Origin: Calditrichota bacterium
GTDB lineage: Bacteria; Zhuqueibacterota; Zhuqueibacteria; Thermofontimicrobiales; Thermofontimicrobiaceae
Direction of reading: 5' to 3'
Length of the DNA stretch: 34,996 nucleotides
NCBI GenBank assembly: GCA_013152715.1
Contig: JAADFU010000034.1
Coordinates: forward strand, 1-34,996
Shown: in pieces, positions 6,516-15,884 of the stretch
Layout: every line of letters begins with the position of its first letter
How positions within the stretch are numbered: the stretch's first letter is position 1
Translations under genes and position numbers: made by a program
Notes under the pieces: model-generated
Seen by the model: only the letters and a program-made list of their open reading frames with translations
Databases searched by the model: none
Told to the model about the DNA's origin: nothing

Positions 6516-8846
6516 TTACATCAACCCATTCTCTATCAAGTAATCTTCATCAACTAGGACTTCCCGCGCTTTACTTCCGTCAAACGGCCCCACAAAGCCG
6601 GCGTCTTCCATTTGGTCAATGATGCGCGCGGCTCTGGCGTAACCGACTTTCAATCTTCTCTGCAACAAAGAAACCGACCCTTGCTGATGCCGCACCACCA
6701 GTTTCAGCGCTTCATTGAATAAATCATCGCGATCGTTTCTGCCAAAGCGCTCGGATCGCGACGCGGTGACTTCATCCTCAGCCGGCAAAACAAATTTCGG
6801 TTCCTGAATCGGCTGCGTGCGAATGTGCTTGATAATTCGTTTGACTTCCTCGTGCGAAATAAAAGCGGCGTGAACGCGAACAGGTTCCGGACTTGCCGGC
6901 GGCAAAAATAACATATCGCCTTTACCAAGCAACTTTTCAGCGCCGTTCATGTCCAAAATCGTGCGCGAGTCCGTTTTCGATGCTACCTGGAAAGCGATCC
7001 GCGCCGGAAAATTCGCCTTGATGACGCCGGTAATCACATCCACCGAAGGTCGCTGAGTCGCAACAATAAGATGAATGCCTACTGCGCGCGACATCTGTGT
7101 CAAGCGTGCGATTGGTTCCTCCACATCACGCGCCGCAGTCAACATCAAATCCGCAAGCTCGTCCACGATGAGAACGAGATATTTCAAGGGTTTAAACAGC
7201 TCTTTTTCCGACTCTGTTTCAAATTTTGCTCCGTGCAACCATTTATTGTAATCGGTTATATGTCTCACGCCTGCCTTTGCCAAAAGTTCATAGCGCCGCT
7301 CCATCTCAAGCTCCAAACTCCGCAGTACAGGCACGGCGTTGGACGGATTGGTGACAACTTCCTCGCCCACATCCGGCCGGTAGGCTAAATGATGATACTT
7401 CAGCGCCGAATAGACGCTCAGCTCCAATCGCTTGGGATCAATCATCACTAATTGCACCTGATCTGGCGTGGCTTTGTACAAAATGCTGGCGATAATACTG
7501 TTCAAACAGACGCTTTTTCCCGAACCGGTCGCTCCGGCGATGAGTAAATGCGGCATTGTCGATAAATCATCCACATAAATATCGCCGGCGATAGTTTTCC
7601 CCAGCGCCAACGTCAATGGCGACTCGCTAGAACGGAAACGCGCCGAATCGATGATCGAACGCAAATAAACTGTGGACGGCTTGCGGTTGGGAATTTCGAT
7701 GCCAATCGCCGCTTTCCCGGGTATGGGAGCGACAACGCGAATTCGCTTCGCCCGCATCACTAAAGCCAAATCGTCGGATAAACTGGTGAATCTGGATATT
7801 TTCACACCAGGCGCCGGTTCGATCTCATAGCGCGTGATGACAGGCCCGGGATTTATCTCCACTACTTTTCCCTGAATGCCAAAATCCGCCAGGCGCTCCT
7901 CTAACGTCTTCGCGCTATTCATCAAATCATCCCAGGAAACTTCCTCCCCATTCTCGGGAGGCGCATCCAACAAATCGGGAGACGGAAGCGTGTATTTGCG
8001 AGGCGTGCCGCGCAACGCTTCTGGCCCTGCTATTTTCGCAATCGGCCCTATTTCCCGCGGAGAAGCAGCGGGCGGTTCAGGAAGTTTCTCACGAGGCGGT
8101 GCTTTCGCTTCAATATCGCTAATTTGCGGCGCCGGTTCTCGCGGTTCGTCCGAAGGAATTTTGATTGCCGGAAAATCCTTCCGTTTATTAGATCCTTTCT
8201 TTCTCTGAAAAATTTCTCGCCATCCAGGAATCGGGCGCTTGGGTTTGAACATTTTTCTATCATATCTTCGTGTAACAAAAGCGACTCCCATCTTGAGCCA
8301 GCGCTCCAATTTACCGACGATGACATCTAACTTGAATTCAAATGCAAAAACGGTTGTAATGATTACGATTGCCGGAAAAATTACCAGACTGCCCACCATT
8401 CCGACAATGCGAAAAAACACACGCGCCAGCGATCCGCCAATCAACCCCCAGCGCGCATCCATTAGATTAAATGGGATGAAACCCAAACCCTGAACTTTTA
8501 AGGAATTGGAAATGATTGATGAAAGCGCATATCCCATTGAAAATAATAAAGCATAAGCCAAACCAAAAAGCGTCACTTTTTTCAAAAAAACGATGCGATT
8601 CGGCAGAGCAAAATTAAAGCCCCACAAGAAAATCAGTAATGGAAAAATAAAACTGGCATAACCGATAGTTTTTTCAAATAAAAATTTAGAGACCCAACCA
8701 CCGGCGAAACCCATGCGGTGCTCCATCGTTTCAGCGGACACATTCCCATCTTTTGCCTGACTAAAAAATAGCAAACTCAAAAAGATGAAAATGCTCAAAG
8801 ATATGAGTAAAATTCCGATACCGATCATTTTTTTCCGCGTGCTCAT
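6516..8846 (-). CDS. ftsK: DNA translocase FtsK/SpoIIIE
   Basis: Septal DNA pump that clears chromosome ends from the closing division septum and activates dimer resolution. It is 776 residues, compact compared with the 1,329 of E. coli, because the linker is short. Four hydrophobic helices lie in about the first 170 residues. A short proline- and charge-rich linker follows (about 200-290). The RecA-like motor has Walker A AGATGSGKS near residue 438 and Walker B VLIVDELADLM near 557, with ATQRPSVDVITG downstream. The winged-helix gamma domain at the C-terminus (QGSVSLLQRRLKVGYARAAR, near 706-725) reads polarity sequences on DNA. Its ATG overlaps the comB stop by four bases (ATGA), so translation is probably coupled. 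Confidence 0.95.
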   Translation of the reverse strand: MSTRKKMIGIGILLISLSIFIFLSLLFFSQAKDGNVSAETMEHRMGFAGGWVSKFLFEKTIGYASFIFPLLIFLWGFNFALPNRIVFLKKVTLFGLAYALLFSMGYALSSIISNSLKVQGLGFIPFNLMDARWGLIGGSLARVFFRIVGMVGSLVIFPAIVIITTVFAFEFKLDVIVGKLERWLKMGVAFVTRRYDRKMFKPKRPIPGWREIFQRKKGSNKRKDFPAIKIPSDEPREPAPQISDIEAKAPPREKLPEPPAASPREIGPIAKIAGPEALRGTPRKYTLPSPDLLDAPPENGEEVSWDDLMNSAKTLEERLADFGIQGKVVEINPGPVITRYEIEPAPGVKISRFTSLSDDLALVMRAKRIRVVAPIPGKAAIGIEIPNRKPSTVYLRSIIDSARFRSSESPLTLALGKTIAGDIYVDDLSTMPHLLIAGATGSGKSVCLNSIIASILYKATPDQVQLVMIDPKRLELSVYSALKYHHLAYRPDVGEEVVTNPSNAVPVLRSLELEMERRYELLAKAGVRHITDYNKWLHGAKFETESEKELFKPLKYLVLIVDELADLMLTAARDVEEPIARLTQMSRAVGIHLIVATQRPSVDVITGVIKANFPARIAFQVASKTDSRTILDMNGAEKLLGKGDMLFLPPASPEPVRVHAAFISHEEVKRIIKHIRTQPIQEPKFVLPAEDEVTASRSERFGRNDRDDLFNEALKLVVRHQQGSVSLLQRRLKVGYARAARIIDQMEDAGFVGPFDGSKAREVLVDEDYLIENGLM

Positions 8847-9610
8847 GTCTGGGCATCCCCGTTAAGTTGAATTTCTTTTGGTTTGTTTAACAGACGAATC
8901 GCGCCGTTTTTCCAGCCTGGAACAATTTGGTAGGCGTCAACTTGAGCGGCGAAATCAAGATCCGCTCCCCGGCCTATCTCGATCAACCGCTTGCCATGAT
9001 TTGTTTCGGCAAGCATGTGGCTAATTTTTTTGTCATAGGATTGATACAGTCTGTAGGCGGCGATGGCGCCGTCATTCATCTGAAATTTTTCGCGCGTTTC
9101 AGCCACTATTTTTGAAATCGTCATTCCGCCGCAAACCACATCTTCCAAGCCGAATTCTCCATATTTGCCAGCGCACAAAAATACGACATCGTTTCCCTTC
9201 TTCTGCAAATAGCGCGCCACAGCGCTCACATTGAGAAACGAACACACAATCGTTTCTGTCGGAATTTCTGCCAGCGCAAATAATTGGGAACCGTTGGTAG
9301 TCGTCATCACAATCGTTTTATTTTTTACCGCATCCGTCGTATATTCCAATGGCGAGTTGGAAAGATCAAACCCCGGCAGCGCCTGTTCGTTTCTCTCGCC
9401 GCCCAACAGCACTTCGTTTGCGCGATAATTTTTCGCCTGTTGCAGCGCTTGTTCGACTTCCGCCACAGGAATAATTTCGCTGCATCCGTTGGCAAACGCC
9501 GTCACCATGGTCGTTGTCGCGCGCAGCACATCGACCACGACGGCTATCTGGCGTTCATTTAATTTGTCAGACGAAAGCTCCGCCCGGTTCACAAAAAGAT
9601 CAATTCTCAC
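8843..9610 (-). CDS. comB: ComB-type 2-phosphosulfolactate phosphatase
   Basis: A 255-residue ComB family protein. In methanogens ComB removes phosphate from 2-phosphosulfolactate on the way to coenzyme M; in bacteria the family is common but its substrate is usually unproven. Recognisable segments are the N-terminal VVVDVLRATTTMVTAFANG, then GGERNEQALPGFDLSNSP, TTNGSQLF, CSFLNVSAVA, and a CAGKYGEFGLEDVVCGG stretch, all family hallmarks. Starts at GTG (9610) with only a weak GGA upstream; there is no better in-frame start. It overlaps ftsK by four bases and has a promoter-like sequence about 75 bases upstream. No comA, comC or other sulfolactate gene is in the window, so the pathway role is open. 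Confidence 0.9.
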   Translation of the reverse strand: MRIDLFVNRAELSSDKLNERQIAVVVDVLRATTTMVTAFANGCSEIIPVAEVEQALQQAKNYRANEVLLGGERNEQALPGFDLSNSPLEYTTDAVKNKTIVMTTTNGSQLFALAEIPTETIVCSFLNVSAVARYLQKKGNDVVFLCAGKYGEFGLEDVVCGGMTISKIVAETREKFQMNDGAIAAYRLYQSYDKKISHMLAETNHGKRLIEIGRGADLDFAAQVDAYQIVPGWKNGAIRLLNKPKEIQLNGDAQT

Positions 9611-9684
9611 AAGCGTCCGGCTCTTTCATGTGTTTTCCCGTTGTAAAAATCACTAATTTTCGCGGCGTTTGTTTTTATATTTTT

Positions 9685-9713
9685 AAAATAATAATTTACA
9701 ACGTCTGAATCAA
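9685..9713 (-). promoter_or_regulatory. Possible promoter for comB-ftsK-lolA
   Basis: Minus-strand TTGATT (9708-9713), 17-base spacer, TATTTT (9685-9690), located between the gcvT terminator and comB. It is a fair sigma70-like match. Confidence 0.4.
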
Positions 9714-9777
9714 GTGGAAAATGAATTTTAGCATTTTTTTTCTTTCACGAGAAAAATTTTTAGCTTTTAAAAAATAC

Positions 9778-9828
9778 AAAAAGGCAGCGACGTTTTTGAA
9801 TTACAAATTTCAAAATGCATCCCTGCCT
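9778..9828 (-). terminator. Terminator after gcvT
   Basis: Outer stem AGGCAG/CTGCCT (9782-9787 with 9823-9828), inner stem TTTTGAA/TTCAAAA (9794-9800 with 9809-9815), and an interior loop between. On the minus strand it ends in a run of five T. It lies just past the gcvT stop. Confidence 0.6.
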
Positions 9829-9859
9829 CAAATTTTAATTTGAAAGAAATTACTCGGCA

Positions 9860-10948
9860 TTAGTAATCGCGCTCATAAAAAGGCGGCTTCACAATTTTCA
9901 TCGGCATCCTTCTGCCGCGAATATCCACCATCAACTCAGTCCCGATTTTCGCCAGGTCTTTCGTAACATAGCCCAGCCCAATCGGTTTTCGCAGCATTGG
10001 CGAAAACATACCGCTGGTGACAACGCCGACTTCTTCCTCTTTCTGATTGAGAATTTTGTACTCATGGCGCGGGATGGCCTTTCCCAGCAATTCAAAAGCG
10101 ATCAGTTTCCTTATGACGCCATTCGCTTTTATTTGTTGCAGTGCGTCTTTGGCGACAAAATCTTCCGCCACATCTAATTTTGTTATCCAGCCCAAACCCG
10201 CTTCCAGGGGATTTGTCGTCTGATCGATGTCATTGCCGTAAAGACAATATTTGACTTCCATGCGCAGCGTATCTCTGGCGCCCAGTCCGACGGGTTCGAT
10301 GTCGTAAGGTTTGCCCGCTTCCATCAATTTATTCCAGACATCGACCGCGCTCTCGTTGGCGACCATGACTTCGAATCCGTCCTCCCCGGTGTAACCAGTT
10401 CTGGCGATCATCGCCGCGGCGTCGGCAACGGCGCCTTCTGCGAGCCAATAATTTTTGATGTCGCCCAGATTCACTGCGGTCAATTTTTTCAGCGCATCTT
10501 TGGCGTTCCTTCCCTGAATAGCAATGAGGGAAAATTCATCGCTGCGATCTTCAAATTTGACGCCATTCCACAAATGCTGTAAAATCCACTGTTTGTCTTT
10601 TTCAATATTAGCGGCATTCACCACCATCAAAAATTTTTCCGGGAAGCGATAAATAATCAAATCGTCCACAATGCCGCCGTTGTCGTAACACATGGCATTA
10701 TATTGCGCCTGATAAACAGCAAGCGATTTAACATCATTAATGGTCAGATATTGTAAAAAATCTTCCGCTTTGTCTCCGGAAAATTCAAATTGTCCCATGT
10801 GAGACACATCGAACATGCCTACGGTTTTGCGAACGCGAATATGTTCTTCATTAATTCCGCGGTATTGAATGGGCATCAGATAGCCGGCAAATTCGACAAT
10901 TTTTGCGCCGAGTTTTTCATGAACTTCGTAGAGCGCTGTCTTTCTCAT
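9860..10948 (-). CDS. gcvT: Aminomethyltransferase (glycine cleavage T protein)
   Basis: Transfers the aminomethyl carbon from lipoylated H protein to tetrahydrofolate, releasing ammonia. It is 362 residues, normal for the family. Motifs: ALYEVHEKLGAKIVEFAGY at the N-terminus, FDVSHMGQ (46-53), GGIVDDLIIYR (91-101, carrying the conserved catalytic aspartate), GYTGEDGFEV (185-194), and GLGARDTLRME. The C-terminal barrel ends in VDIRGRRMPMKIVKPPFY. It lies 42 bases after the aminotransferase gene and probably shares its transcript. gcvH and gcvP are not in the window. A lipoyl-pathway transferase (15881-16699) lies 5 kb upstream, which fits a lipoate-dependent glycine cleavage system in this organism. 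Confidence 0.95.
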   Translation of the reverse strand: MRKTALYEVHEKLGAKIVEFAGYLMPIQYRGINEEHIRVRKTVGMFDVSHMGQFEFSGDKAEDFLQYLTINDVKSLAVYQAQYNAMCYDNGGIVDDLIIYRFPEKFLMVVNAANIEKDKQWILQHLWNGVKFEDRSDEFSLIAIQGRNAKDALKKLTAVNLGDIKNYWLAEGAVADAAAMIARTGYTGEDGFEVMVANESAVDVWNKLMEAGKPYDIEPVGLGARDTLRMEVKYCLYGNDIDQTTNPLEAGLGWITKLDVAEDFVAKDALQQIKANGVIRKLIAFELLGKAIPRHEYKILNQKEEEVGVVTSGMFSPMLRKPIGLGYVTKDLAKIGTELMVDIRGRRMPMKIVKPPFYERDY

Positions 10949-10990
10949 TGGCCTATCTTCCTCAAAATTCGACTCAATAATTTCATTCCG

Positions 10991-12163
10991 TTATTTTTTT
11001 AATGATTTGACCGCTTGATCAATTCGATCCAGAGCTTTCTCAATATTTTCAACTGAATTCGCGTAAGAAAACCGCAGATAACCCTCGCCGTATTTCCCGA
11101 ACGCCGTGCCGCTCAACGCAGCGACGCCAAATTTTTCCAATAGAAGATTTGCAAACTCTTTGCCGTCAACGCCTAATTCTTTGATGTTTGGAAAAACGTA
11201 AAATGCGCCGTGAGGTCTGAGACAACTGATACCGGATATTTGATTCAGTCCGTCGACAATGGCATCGCGGCGTTTCTTGAATTCAGCAACCATGTGCTCA
11301 ACTTCAGCCTGCGGCCCTACCACCGCTTCCAACGCTCCGTATTGTGAAAAAGTCGCCGTACAGGAATTGCTGTTAATTTGCAGTTGCGTCACTTTTTCCG
11401 CCAAATCAGCAGGCATGGCGCCGTAGCCCAGACGCCAGCCGGTCATGGCATAAGTTTTGGAAAAACCGTCCAAAATGGTCGTCCGTTCCTGCATTCCGGG
11501 AATGGAAGCAATGGACTGGTGCTGTCCTTCGTAAATGATGTTGATGTAAATTTCATCGGATAAAATGTAAATATCTTTTTCCATTGCGACTTTAGCGACC
11601 GCCTCAAGGTCTTCCCTGGTCAAAATTCCACCGGTCGGATTCTGCGGACTATTCAGAATAATCAATTTCGTCTTATCAGTGATCAGAGACATAAACTCGT
11701 CCACGTCAAAGCTAAACTCCTTTTCTTCGCGAAGCGGATAGGGAACCGATTTTGCGCCGACAAAATCAATCACCGATTCATAAATCGGAAAACCGGGATT
11801 CGGATACATTACTTCGTCGCCTTCGTTCACCAGCGCTAAAATAGTAAAAAACATGATTGGTTTTCCGCCGGGAGTTACCACAATCTGATCCGGAGTAATT
11901 TTAATATTTCTTCTTTTGCTCATATCTTCGGCAAGCGCATCGCGAAGCGCAGGCAATCCCTGTGCCGGGCCGTAATGCGTCTGACCTTCATTCAGCGCTT
12001 TTATTGCCGCATCTATGATATTTCTCGGCGTGTCAAAATCAGGTTCGCCAATTTCCAGATGAATCACTTCTTTCCCCTGCGCTTCCAAAGCTTTCGCTTT
12101 CGCCAAAACCTCGAAAGCAGTTTCAGTACCCAATCGAGCCATTCTGTCGGCTAACTTCACCAT
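10991..12163 (-). CDS. Class I PLP aminotransferase (aspartate aminotransferase-like)
   Basis: A 390-residue fold-type I aminotransferase that binds pyridoxal phosphate. Visible sites: HLEIGEPDFDTP (35-46), YGPAQGLPALRDA, NSPQNPTGG (171-179), SDEIY (202-206), and the Schiff-base lysine in DGFSKTYAMTGWRLGY (K236). The VTPGGKPIMFF segment is typical of the aspartate/aromatic aminotransferase group found in many bacteria and archaea. The exact amino donor cannot be read from sequence; aspartate, alanine or aromatic activity are all possible. AGGGGAG lies five bases before the ATG. It is the first gene after the rseP terminator and has a clear promoter; gcvT follows. Confidence 0.88.
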   Translation of the reverse strand: MVKLADRMARLGTETAFEVLAKAKALEAQGKEVIHLEIGEPDFDTPRNIIDAAIKALNEGQTHYGPAQGLPALRDALAEDMSKRRNIKITPDQIVVTPGGKPIMFFTILALVNEGDEVMYPNPGFPIYESVIDFVGAKSVPYPLREEKEFSFDVDEFMSLITDKTKLIILNSPQNPTGGILTREDLEAVAKVAMEKDIYILSDEIYINIIYEGQHQSIASIPGMQERTTILDGFSKTYAMTGWRLGYGAMPADLAEKVTQLQINSNSCTATFSQYGALEAVVGPQAEVEHMVAEFKKRRDAIVDGLNQISGISCLRPHGAFYVFPNIKELGVDGKEFANLLLEKFGVAALSGTAFGKYGEGYLRFSYANSVENIEKALDRIDQAVKSLKK

Positions 12164-12270
12164 AGCGACTCCCCTTCGTTTTCTTCAAATAAAATTTTAT
12201 TATGAATTTATCCTGTTTTGTAATTAAAAATTAGCAAAAACAGAGCAAATGCCTCTTTTTATTATAAATC

Positions 12271-12299
12271 AAGATAACAAAAAAAATATTTTTTGTCAA
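12271..12299 (-). promoter_or_regulatory. Promoter for aminotransferase-gcvT
   Basis: Minus strand: TTGACA (12294-12299), 17-base AT-rich spacer, TATCTT (12271-12276). This is a perfect -35 and a good -10, lying between the rseP terminator and the aminotransferase start. Confidence 0.6.
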
Positions 12300-12318
12300 G
12301 TGTTTTTCTGCTTTAAAT

Positions 12319-12352
12319 AAAAAAAGCCAGCGCCCAAAAGGGACCGGCTTTC
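12319..12352 (-). terminator. Terminator after rseP
   Basis: AAAGCC (12323-12328) pairs with GGCTTT (12346-12351), with an inner CCC/GGG around AAAA. On the minus strand it is followed by seven T, a standard rho-independent terminator 14 bases past the rseP stop. Confidence 0.75.
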
Positions 12353-12365
12353 AATTTTCATTTGC

Positions 12366-13643
12366 TTATCGCAGCCTTCCGATATCGTTTATGATTACAA
12401 AAATCATGAACGCAATCAAAATTACCATTCCCACCTGCTGGATCACCAGCTTCGTCTTGGTGGGAATAGGCCGTCGAATTATCGCCTCAATCAACAAAAA
12501 GAAAAGATGACCGCCATCCAGCGCCGGGATCGGCAATAAATTGATCAAGCCCAAATTCAAACTAATGAACGCCAGAAAAATGATAAAATTTGACTCGCCC
12601 TGCGCGGCGCTGTCCCGCGCCATTTTAGCAATCATAATTGGGCCGCCAAAGGCATCTTTGAACGACTTCTCGCCTTTGATCACCAATTTGACGTATTGAT
12701 AAGTCAATCTGGTGATAAACCAACAATAGCTGAAACCATGACCCACAGACTGAAGCACTCCGAAATGTTTTTCTTTCACCGGATAACTGATGCCGATCAA
12801 TCCCATTTTTTGCCCTTGTTGCTCCTTCAATTCGGGAGTGATTTCAGCGGAAAATTGCCGTCCGTCGCGCTCCCAGACAATTGAAAGGGGCTCTTGTGGA
12901 TGCTTGTGCACGATTTCCGTCAATTGCGTCCAGGTTTTAATCGGCTGATTCTCAATGGAAACGATTCGGTCTCCGCTCTGCAAGCCTGCTCCCTGCGCCG
13001 GAGATCCTTCAATCAAACCTCCCACCACCGGAGGCAGCGAAAAAACAAGGCTATCCATCCACATCGCGGGAAAAGTTTGCGTAATGAGTTGCGTGTCGCG
13101 TTTGGCGGTGATAGTTATTTCCGCATCCTCGGCCGCAAACTCCTGGAAATTTCCAATATCTTTGACAGATTTGCCGTTAATTGTTTCGATCTGATCGCCG
13201 GCAGCCAACCCTGTCATCTGGGCTACTTGTTCTGAACGCATTTCGTCAACCACCAAACCGACCGGCTCTTTCACACCGACAAAATAGGCAACAGCGGCAA
13301 AGAGCGCTACTGCCAGCAAAATATTCATCATCGGTCCCGCGGAAATAACCAGAAAGCGCTGAAAAGCCGATTTCGACATGAATTCGTCCGGCGCGCCGGT
13401 GATCGACGAATCGTCCAAACTTTCGTCGATCATGCCCGCCATTTTCACGTATCCGCCCAACGGAATCCACGACAGGCAATAATCGGTATCGCCAATCTTC
13501 TTGCCAATCATCCGCGGAGGAAATCCCAGTGAAAATCGCTCCACGCGAATACCAACCAATTTTGCTAATAAAAAATGGCCTAATTCATGAATAAAAATTA
13601 AAACGCCTAAAACAAAAATCAATCTTAATGCCGCTTCTAACAT
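12366..13643 (-). CDS. rseP: Site-2 zinc protease RseP
   Basis: Inner-membrane intramembrane metalloprotease. In the family it cuts anti-sigma factors such as RseA and clears signal-peptide remnants. It is 425 residues. The zinc site HELGH lies at 19-23 within the first helix, and the third ligand motif NLLPIPALDGGH lies near residue 370. Two PDZ-like regions occupy the periplasmic part (about 115-290; GLAAGDQIETINGKSV and GAGLQSGDRIVSIENQPI). The reading frame extends four codons to a TTG, but GGAG lies six bases before the ATG at 13643, so that start is used. It follows dxr by 132 bases, matching the widespread dxr-rseP order, and is closed by a terminator. Its target anti-sigma factor is not in the window. 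Confidence 0.94.
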   Translation of the reverse strand: MLEAALRLIFVLGVLIFIHELGHFLLAKLVGIRVERFSLGFPPRMIGKKIGDTDYCLSWIPLGGYVKMAGMIDESLDDSSITGAPDEFMSKSAFQRFLVISAGPMMNILLAVALFAAVAYFVGVKEPVGLVVDEMRSEQVAQMTGLAAGDQIETINGKSVKDIGNFQEFAAEDAEITITAKRDTQLITQTFPAMWMDSLVFSLPPVVGGLIEGSPAQGAGLQSGDRIVSIENQPIKTWTQLTEIVHKHPQEPLSIVWERDGRQFSAEITPELKEQQGQKMGLIGISYPVKEKHFGVLQSVGHGFSYCWFITRLTYQYVKLVIKGEKSFKDAFGGPIMIAKMARDSAAQGESNFIIFLAFISLNLGLINLLPIPALDGGHLFFLLIEAIIRRPIPTKTKLVIQQVGMVILIAFMIFVIINDIGRLR

Positions 13644-13775
13644 CGAATTCTCCAATAAATAGTAAACTACAGAAAACCAACTCCCAAATTGAAAAAACTC
13701 AAATCAAATGTTTCTCTCATGTTGACAATTCGGAATTTGATCATTGAAAATTATTTCCGATTTAGCACATATTTT

Positions 13776-14951
13776 TTAAAAACTCACCGGCAAAATCTCT
13801 TCCCGATCAATTGCCTCATTCACAAAATTTCTCGCCCACAAGTCGGCAGCCAAAATATCTTCCAATGCCGGCTGCAAAATCACCGAATGTTTTTGCAGCG
13901 CTCGATCCACATAGCGCGCAATATCCAGGAACGGGATCCGTTTTCGGAGAAAGTTTTGTACCGCTACTTCATTAGCGGCATTGAGCGCCGCCGGCGCCGT
14001 ACCGCCTTCCTGTATTGCCTGATACGCCAACCGCAACGCCGGAAATTTGTCAAAATCCGGCTTTTCAAAAGTAAATTGTTTTAACTCCGCAAAATTCACC
14101 CGTTCGGCTTTCAACTCCCATCTTTCGGGATAAGTCAATGCGTATTGAATGGGTAGCTTCATGTCCGGCGCGCCCAACTGCGCCTTGACAGAGCCGTCGA
14201 TAAATTCCACAAACGAGTGAATAATGGACTGAGGATGAATAACCACGTCGATCCGTGAAACAGGAATTTTGAACAACCAATACGCTTCGATGACTTCCAG
14301 CCCTTTGTTCATGAGCGTGGCGGAGTCAATAGTAATCTTATGTCCCATTTCCCAGTTCGGATGCTTGAGCGCCTGCTCGATGGTGACCCTTTTTAGCTCA
14401 TCTTGGGATAATTTGTAAAAAGGACCGCCCGACGCCGTTAAAATCAATCGCCGCACAGATTGAATATTTTCACCCTGCAAACACTGAAAAATCGCGCTGT
14501 GCTCGCTGTCCACCGGCAGCAAACGCACGCCTTTTTGCGCGGCGAAACTCGTGACCAATTCGCCCGCCATCACCAGCGTCTCTTTATTGGCAAGGGCAAT
14601 GTCGATTTTTTTTTCAATTGCCGCCAGCGTGGGAACCAGGCCGATGGCGCCCACGAGCGCATTGATCACTATACTTGCACCCGTAGCGGTTGCAATTTCT
14701 TTCAGTCCCTCCGCTCCGGTAAAAACCTTAACGCCCAATTTCCGAATGCGTTCAATCATTTCAATCGGCGAATTCGTGCCGGTAACGCATGCTGCTTTTG
14801 GTTTAAATTTGACGCATTGTTCAAAAAGCAAATCCACCCGCTGATGGGTGGAGAGACCAACTATTTCAATTTCATCCTGATAGGCATCAATCACTTCCAG
14901 CGCATTACGCCCGATCGATCCGGTAGATCCCAGTATCGCGATTCGTTTCAT
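13776..14951 (-). CDS. dxr: 1-deoxy-D-xylulose 5-phosphate reductoisomerase
   Basis: Second enzyme of the MEP isoprenoid pathway: NADPH-dependent conversion of DXP to MEP in the cytoplasm, supplying the undecaprenyl carrier made by UppS in the same cluster. It is 391 residues, full length. The nucleotide site GSTGSIG is at residues 8-14. ALANKETLVMAGELV, PVDSEHSAIFQ (metal and substrate site), SGGPFY, HPNWEMGHKITIDSATLMNK and HPQSIIHS are all intact. Upstream is a strong terminator that ends the previous transcript, so dxr-rseP probably needs its own promoter or readthrough. I see only a weak GGA ribosome site before the ATG. Confidence 0.96.
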   Translation of the reverse strand: MKRIAILGSTGSIGRNALEVIDAYQDEIEIVGLSTHQRVDLLFEQCVKFKPKAACVTGTNSPIEMIERIRKLGVKVFTGAEGLKEIATATGASIVINALVGAIGLVPTLAAIEKKIDIALANKETLVMAGELVTSFAAQKGVRLLPVDSEHSAIFQCLQGENIQSVRRLILTASGGPFYKLSQDELKRVTIEQALKHPNWEMGHKITIDSATLMNKGLEVIEAYWLFKIPVSRIDVVIHPQSIIHSFVEFIDGSVKAQLGAPDMKLPIQYALTYPERWELKAERVNFAELKQFTFEKPDFDKFPALRLAYQAIQEGGTAPAALNAANEVAVQNFLRKRIPFLDIARYVDRALQKHSVILQPALEDILAADLWARNFVNEAIDREEILPVSF

Positions 14952-14977
14952 TTTTGTCCGCGCTAATCCAGAGTGCG

Positions 14978-15010
14978 AAAAAAGTCCCCGATTACGTCGT
15001 AACCGGGGAC
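14978..15010 (-). terminator. Strong terminator after the exported protein gene
   Basis: GTCCCCG-a-TTAC (14984-14995) pairs with GTAA-c-CGGGGAC (14999-15010) around a three-base loop: an 11-pair stem with one mismatch, followed on the minus strand by six T. It lies 11 bases past the stop of the 15021-15884 gene. Confidence 0.8.
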
Positions 15011-15020
15011 GAGATAATTA

Positions 15021-15884
15021 TTACCTAAAGCTGACGCCGGCGCCAACATTAAAGCCTTGCACCTTTCCGAAATCATAATCCGCATGGATGTACAGCAGCG
15101 GGAAGGGCGAAATTTTCAGGCCAACAATGTAGCGAACGTTTTGATTCGTGTAATTCTTTGTTACTTTGCCGATCGGATCCGGCAGGTTCATATCCACTTC
15201 AAATTTATTGTAATCAATCCCCACTGAGCCGTAGGCTTCCAAAATGCCCAAAAAACTTTTGCTCGCAACAACGGCGCCGCTAATAGAGCTGACGTTTCCG
15301 AAATCGAAGTCTGCCGGAACCGTGAGATAGTGGTACGCGCCGACAATTGCGACCCGCGGCAATAACATATTTTGCAGCAGACCGTACTTGACGCCGATTC
15401 CGATCAGAGTAATATTTCCTTTTTTGTCCCCATCGCCCATGGGATAAGTAAAAAATCGACCGGTCGCTTCAATATTCCCCGGCAATCCCAGACTGGCTTG
15501 CAGCACCGGCAGCGGCATCAGCGTCATATCGCGAAAAACGCCGCCGTTCAGATTTTCGTCGTTTGGAAATGGAAGCGGCGGTTTCTGATCATTTTTCACC
15601 ATCATTGTAATAACTCGCAAACCCACGTCAAATCCGCCGGTTCCGTGAATGTCTGCGGTGTGGTACAAGCCGCCGCCGCTGTAAAAACCGAACAAGTCCA
15701 ATAACGGCTGAATGACTTCGTCCAAATTGGACTGCGTTTCCATCTGGGCTTCATTTGCTGGTTTTGAGCCATAATTCGGGGGAAGCACCATTTCTTCCAG
15801 GTTCAAATCCTGAGCCGAACTGATCACGGCAAAACTCAAAACAAACAGCAAGGCCAAAAAGAGCGTGAATGTGTTACGTTTCAT
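15021..15884 (-). CDS. Exported beta-rich protein, probably outer membrane
   Basis: 287 residues with a clear signal peptide (MKRNTFTLFLALLFVLSFAV, cleavage probable at SSA-QD near 24). The rest is glycine-rich with alternating hydrophobic strands, e.g. GGLYHTADIHGTGGFDVGLR, and ends in ...FNVGAGVSFR, as in small outer-membrane beta-barrels. It somewhat resembles uncharacterised exported families seen in the FCB group (possibly DUF6588), but I am not sure of that. The ATG overlaps the stop of the LipM-like gene by four bases (ATGA), and its GGAGG site lies inside that gene's last codons, so translation is coupled. It is the last gene before a strong terminator. No enzymatic motif is seen; function unknown. 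Confidence 0.85.
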   Translation of the reverse strand: MKRNTFTLFLALLFVLSFAVISSAQDLNLEEMVLPPNYGSKPANEAQMETQSNLDEVIQPLLDLFGFYSGGGLYHTADIHGTGGFDVGLRVITMMVKNDQKPPLPFPNDENLNGGVFRDMTLMPLPVLQASLGLPGNIEATGRFFTYPMGDGDKKGNITLIGIGVKYGLLQNMLLPRVAIVGAYHYLTVPADFDFGNVSSISGAVVASKSFLGILEAYGSVGIDYNKFEVDMNLPDPIGKVTKNYTNQNVRYIVGLKISPFPLLYIHADYDFGKVQGFNVGAGVSFR

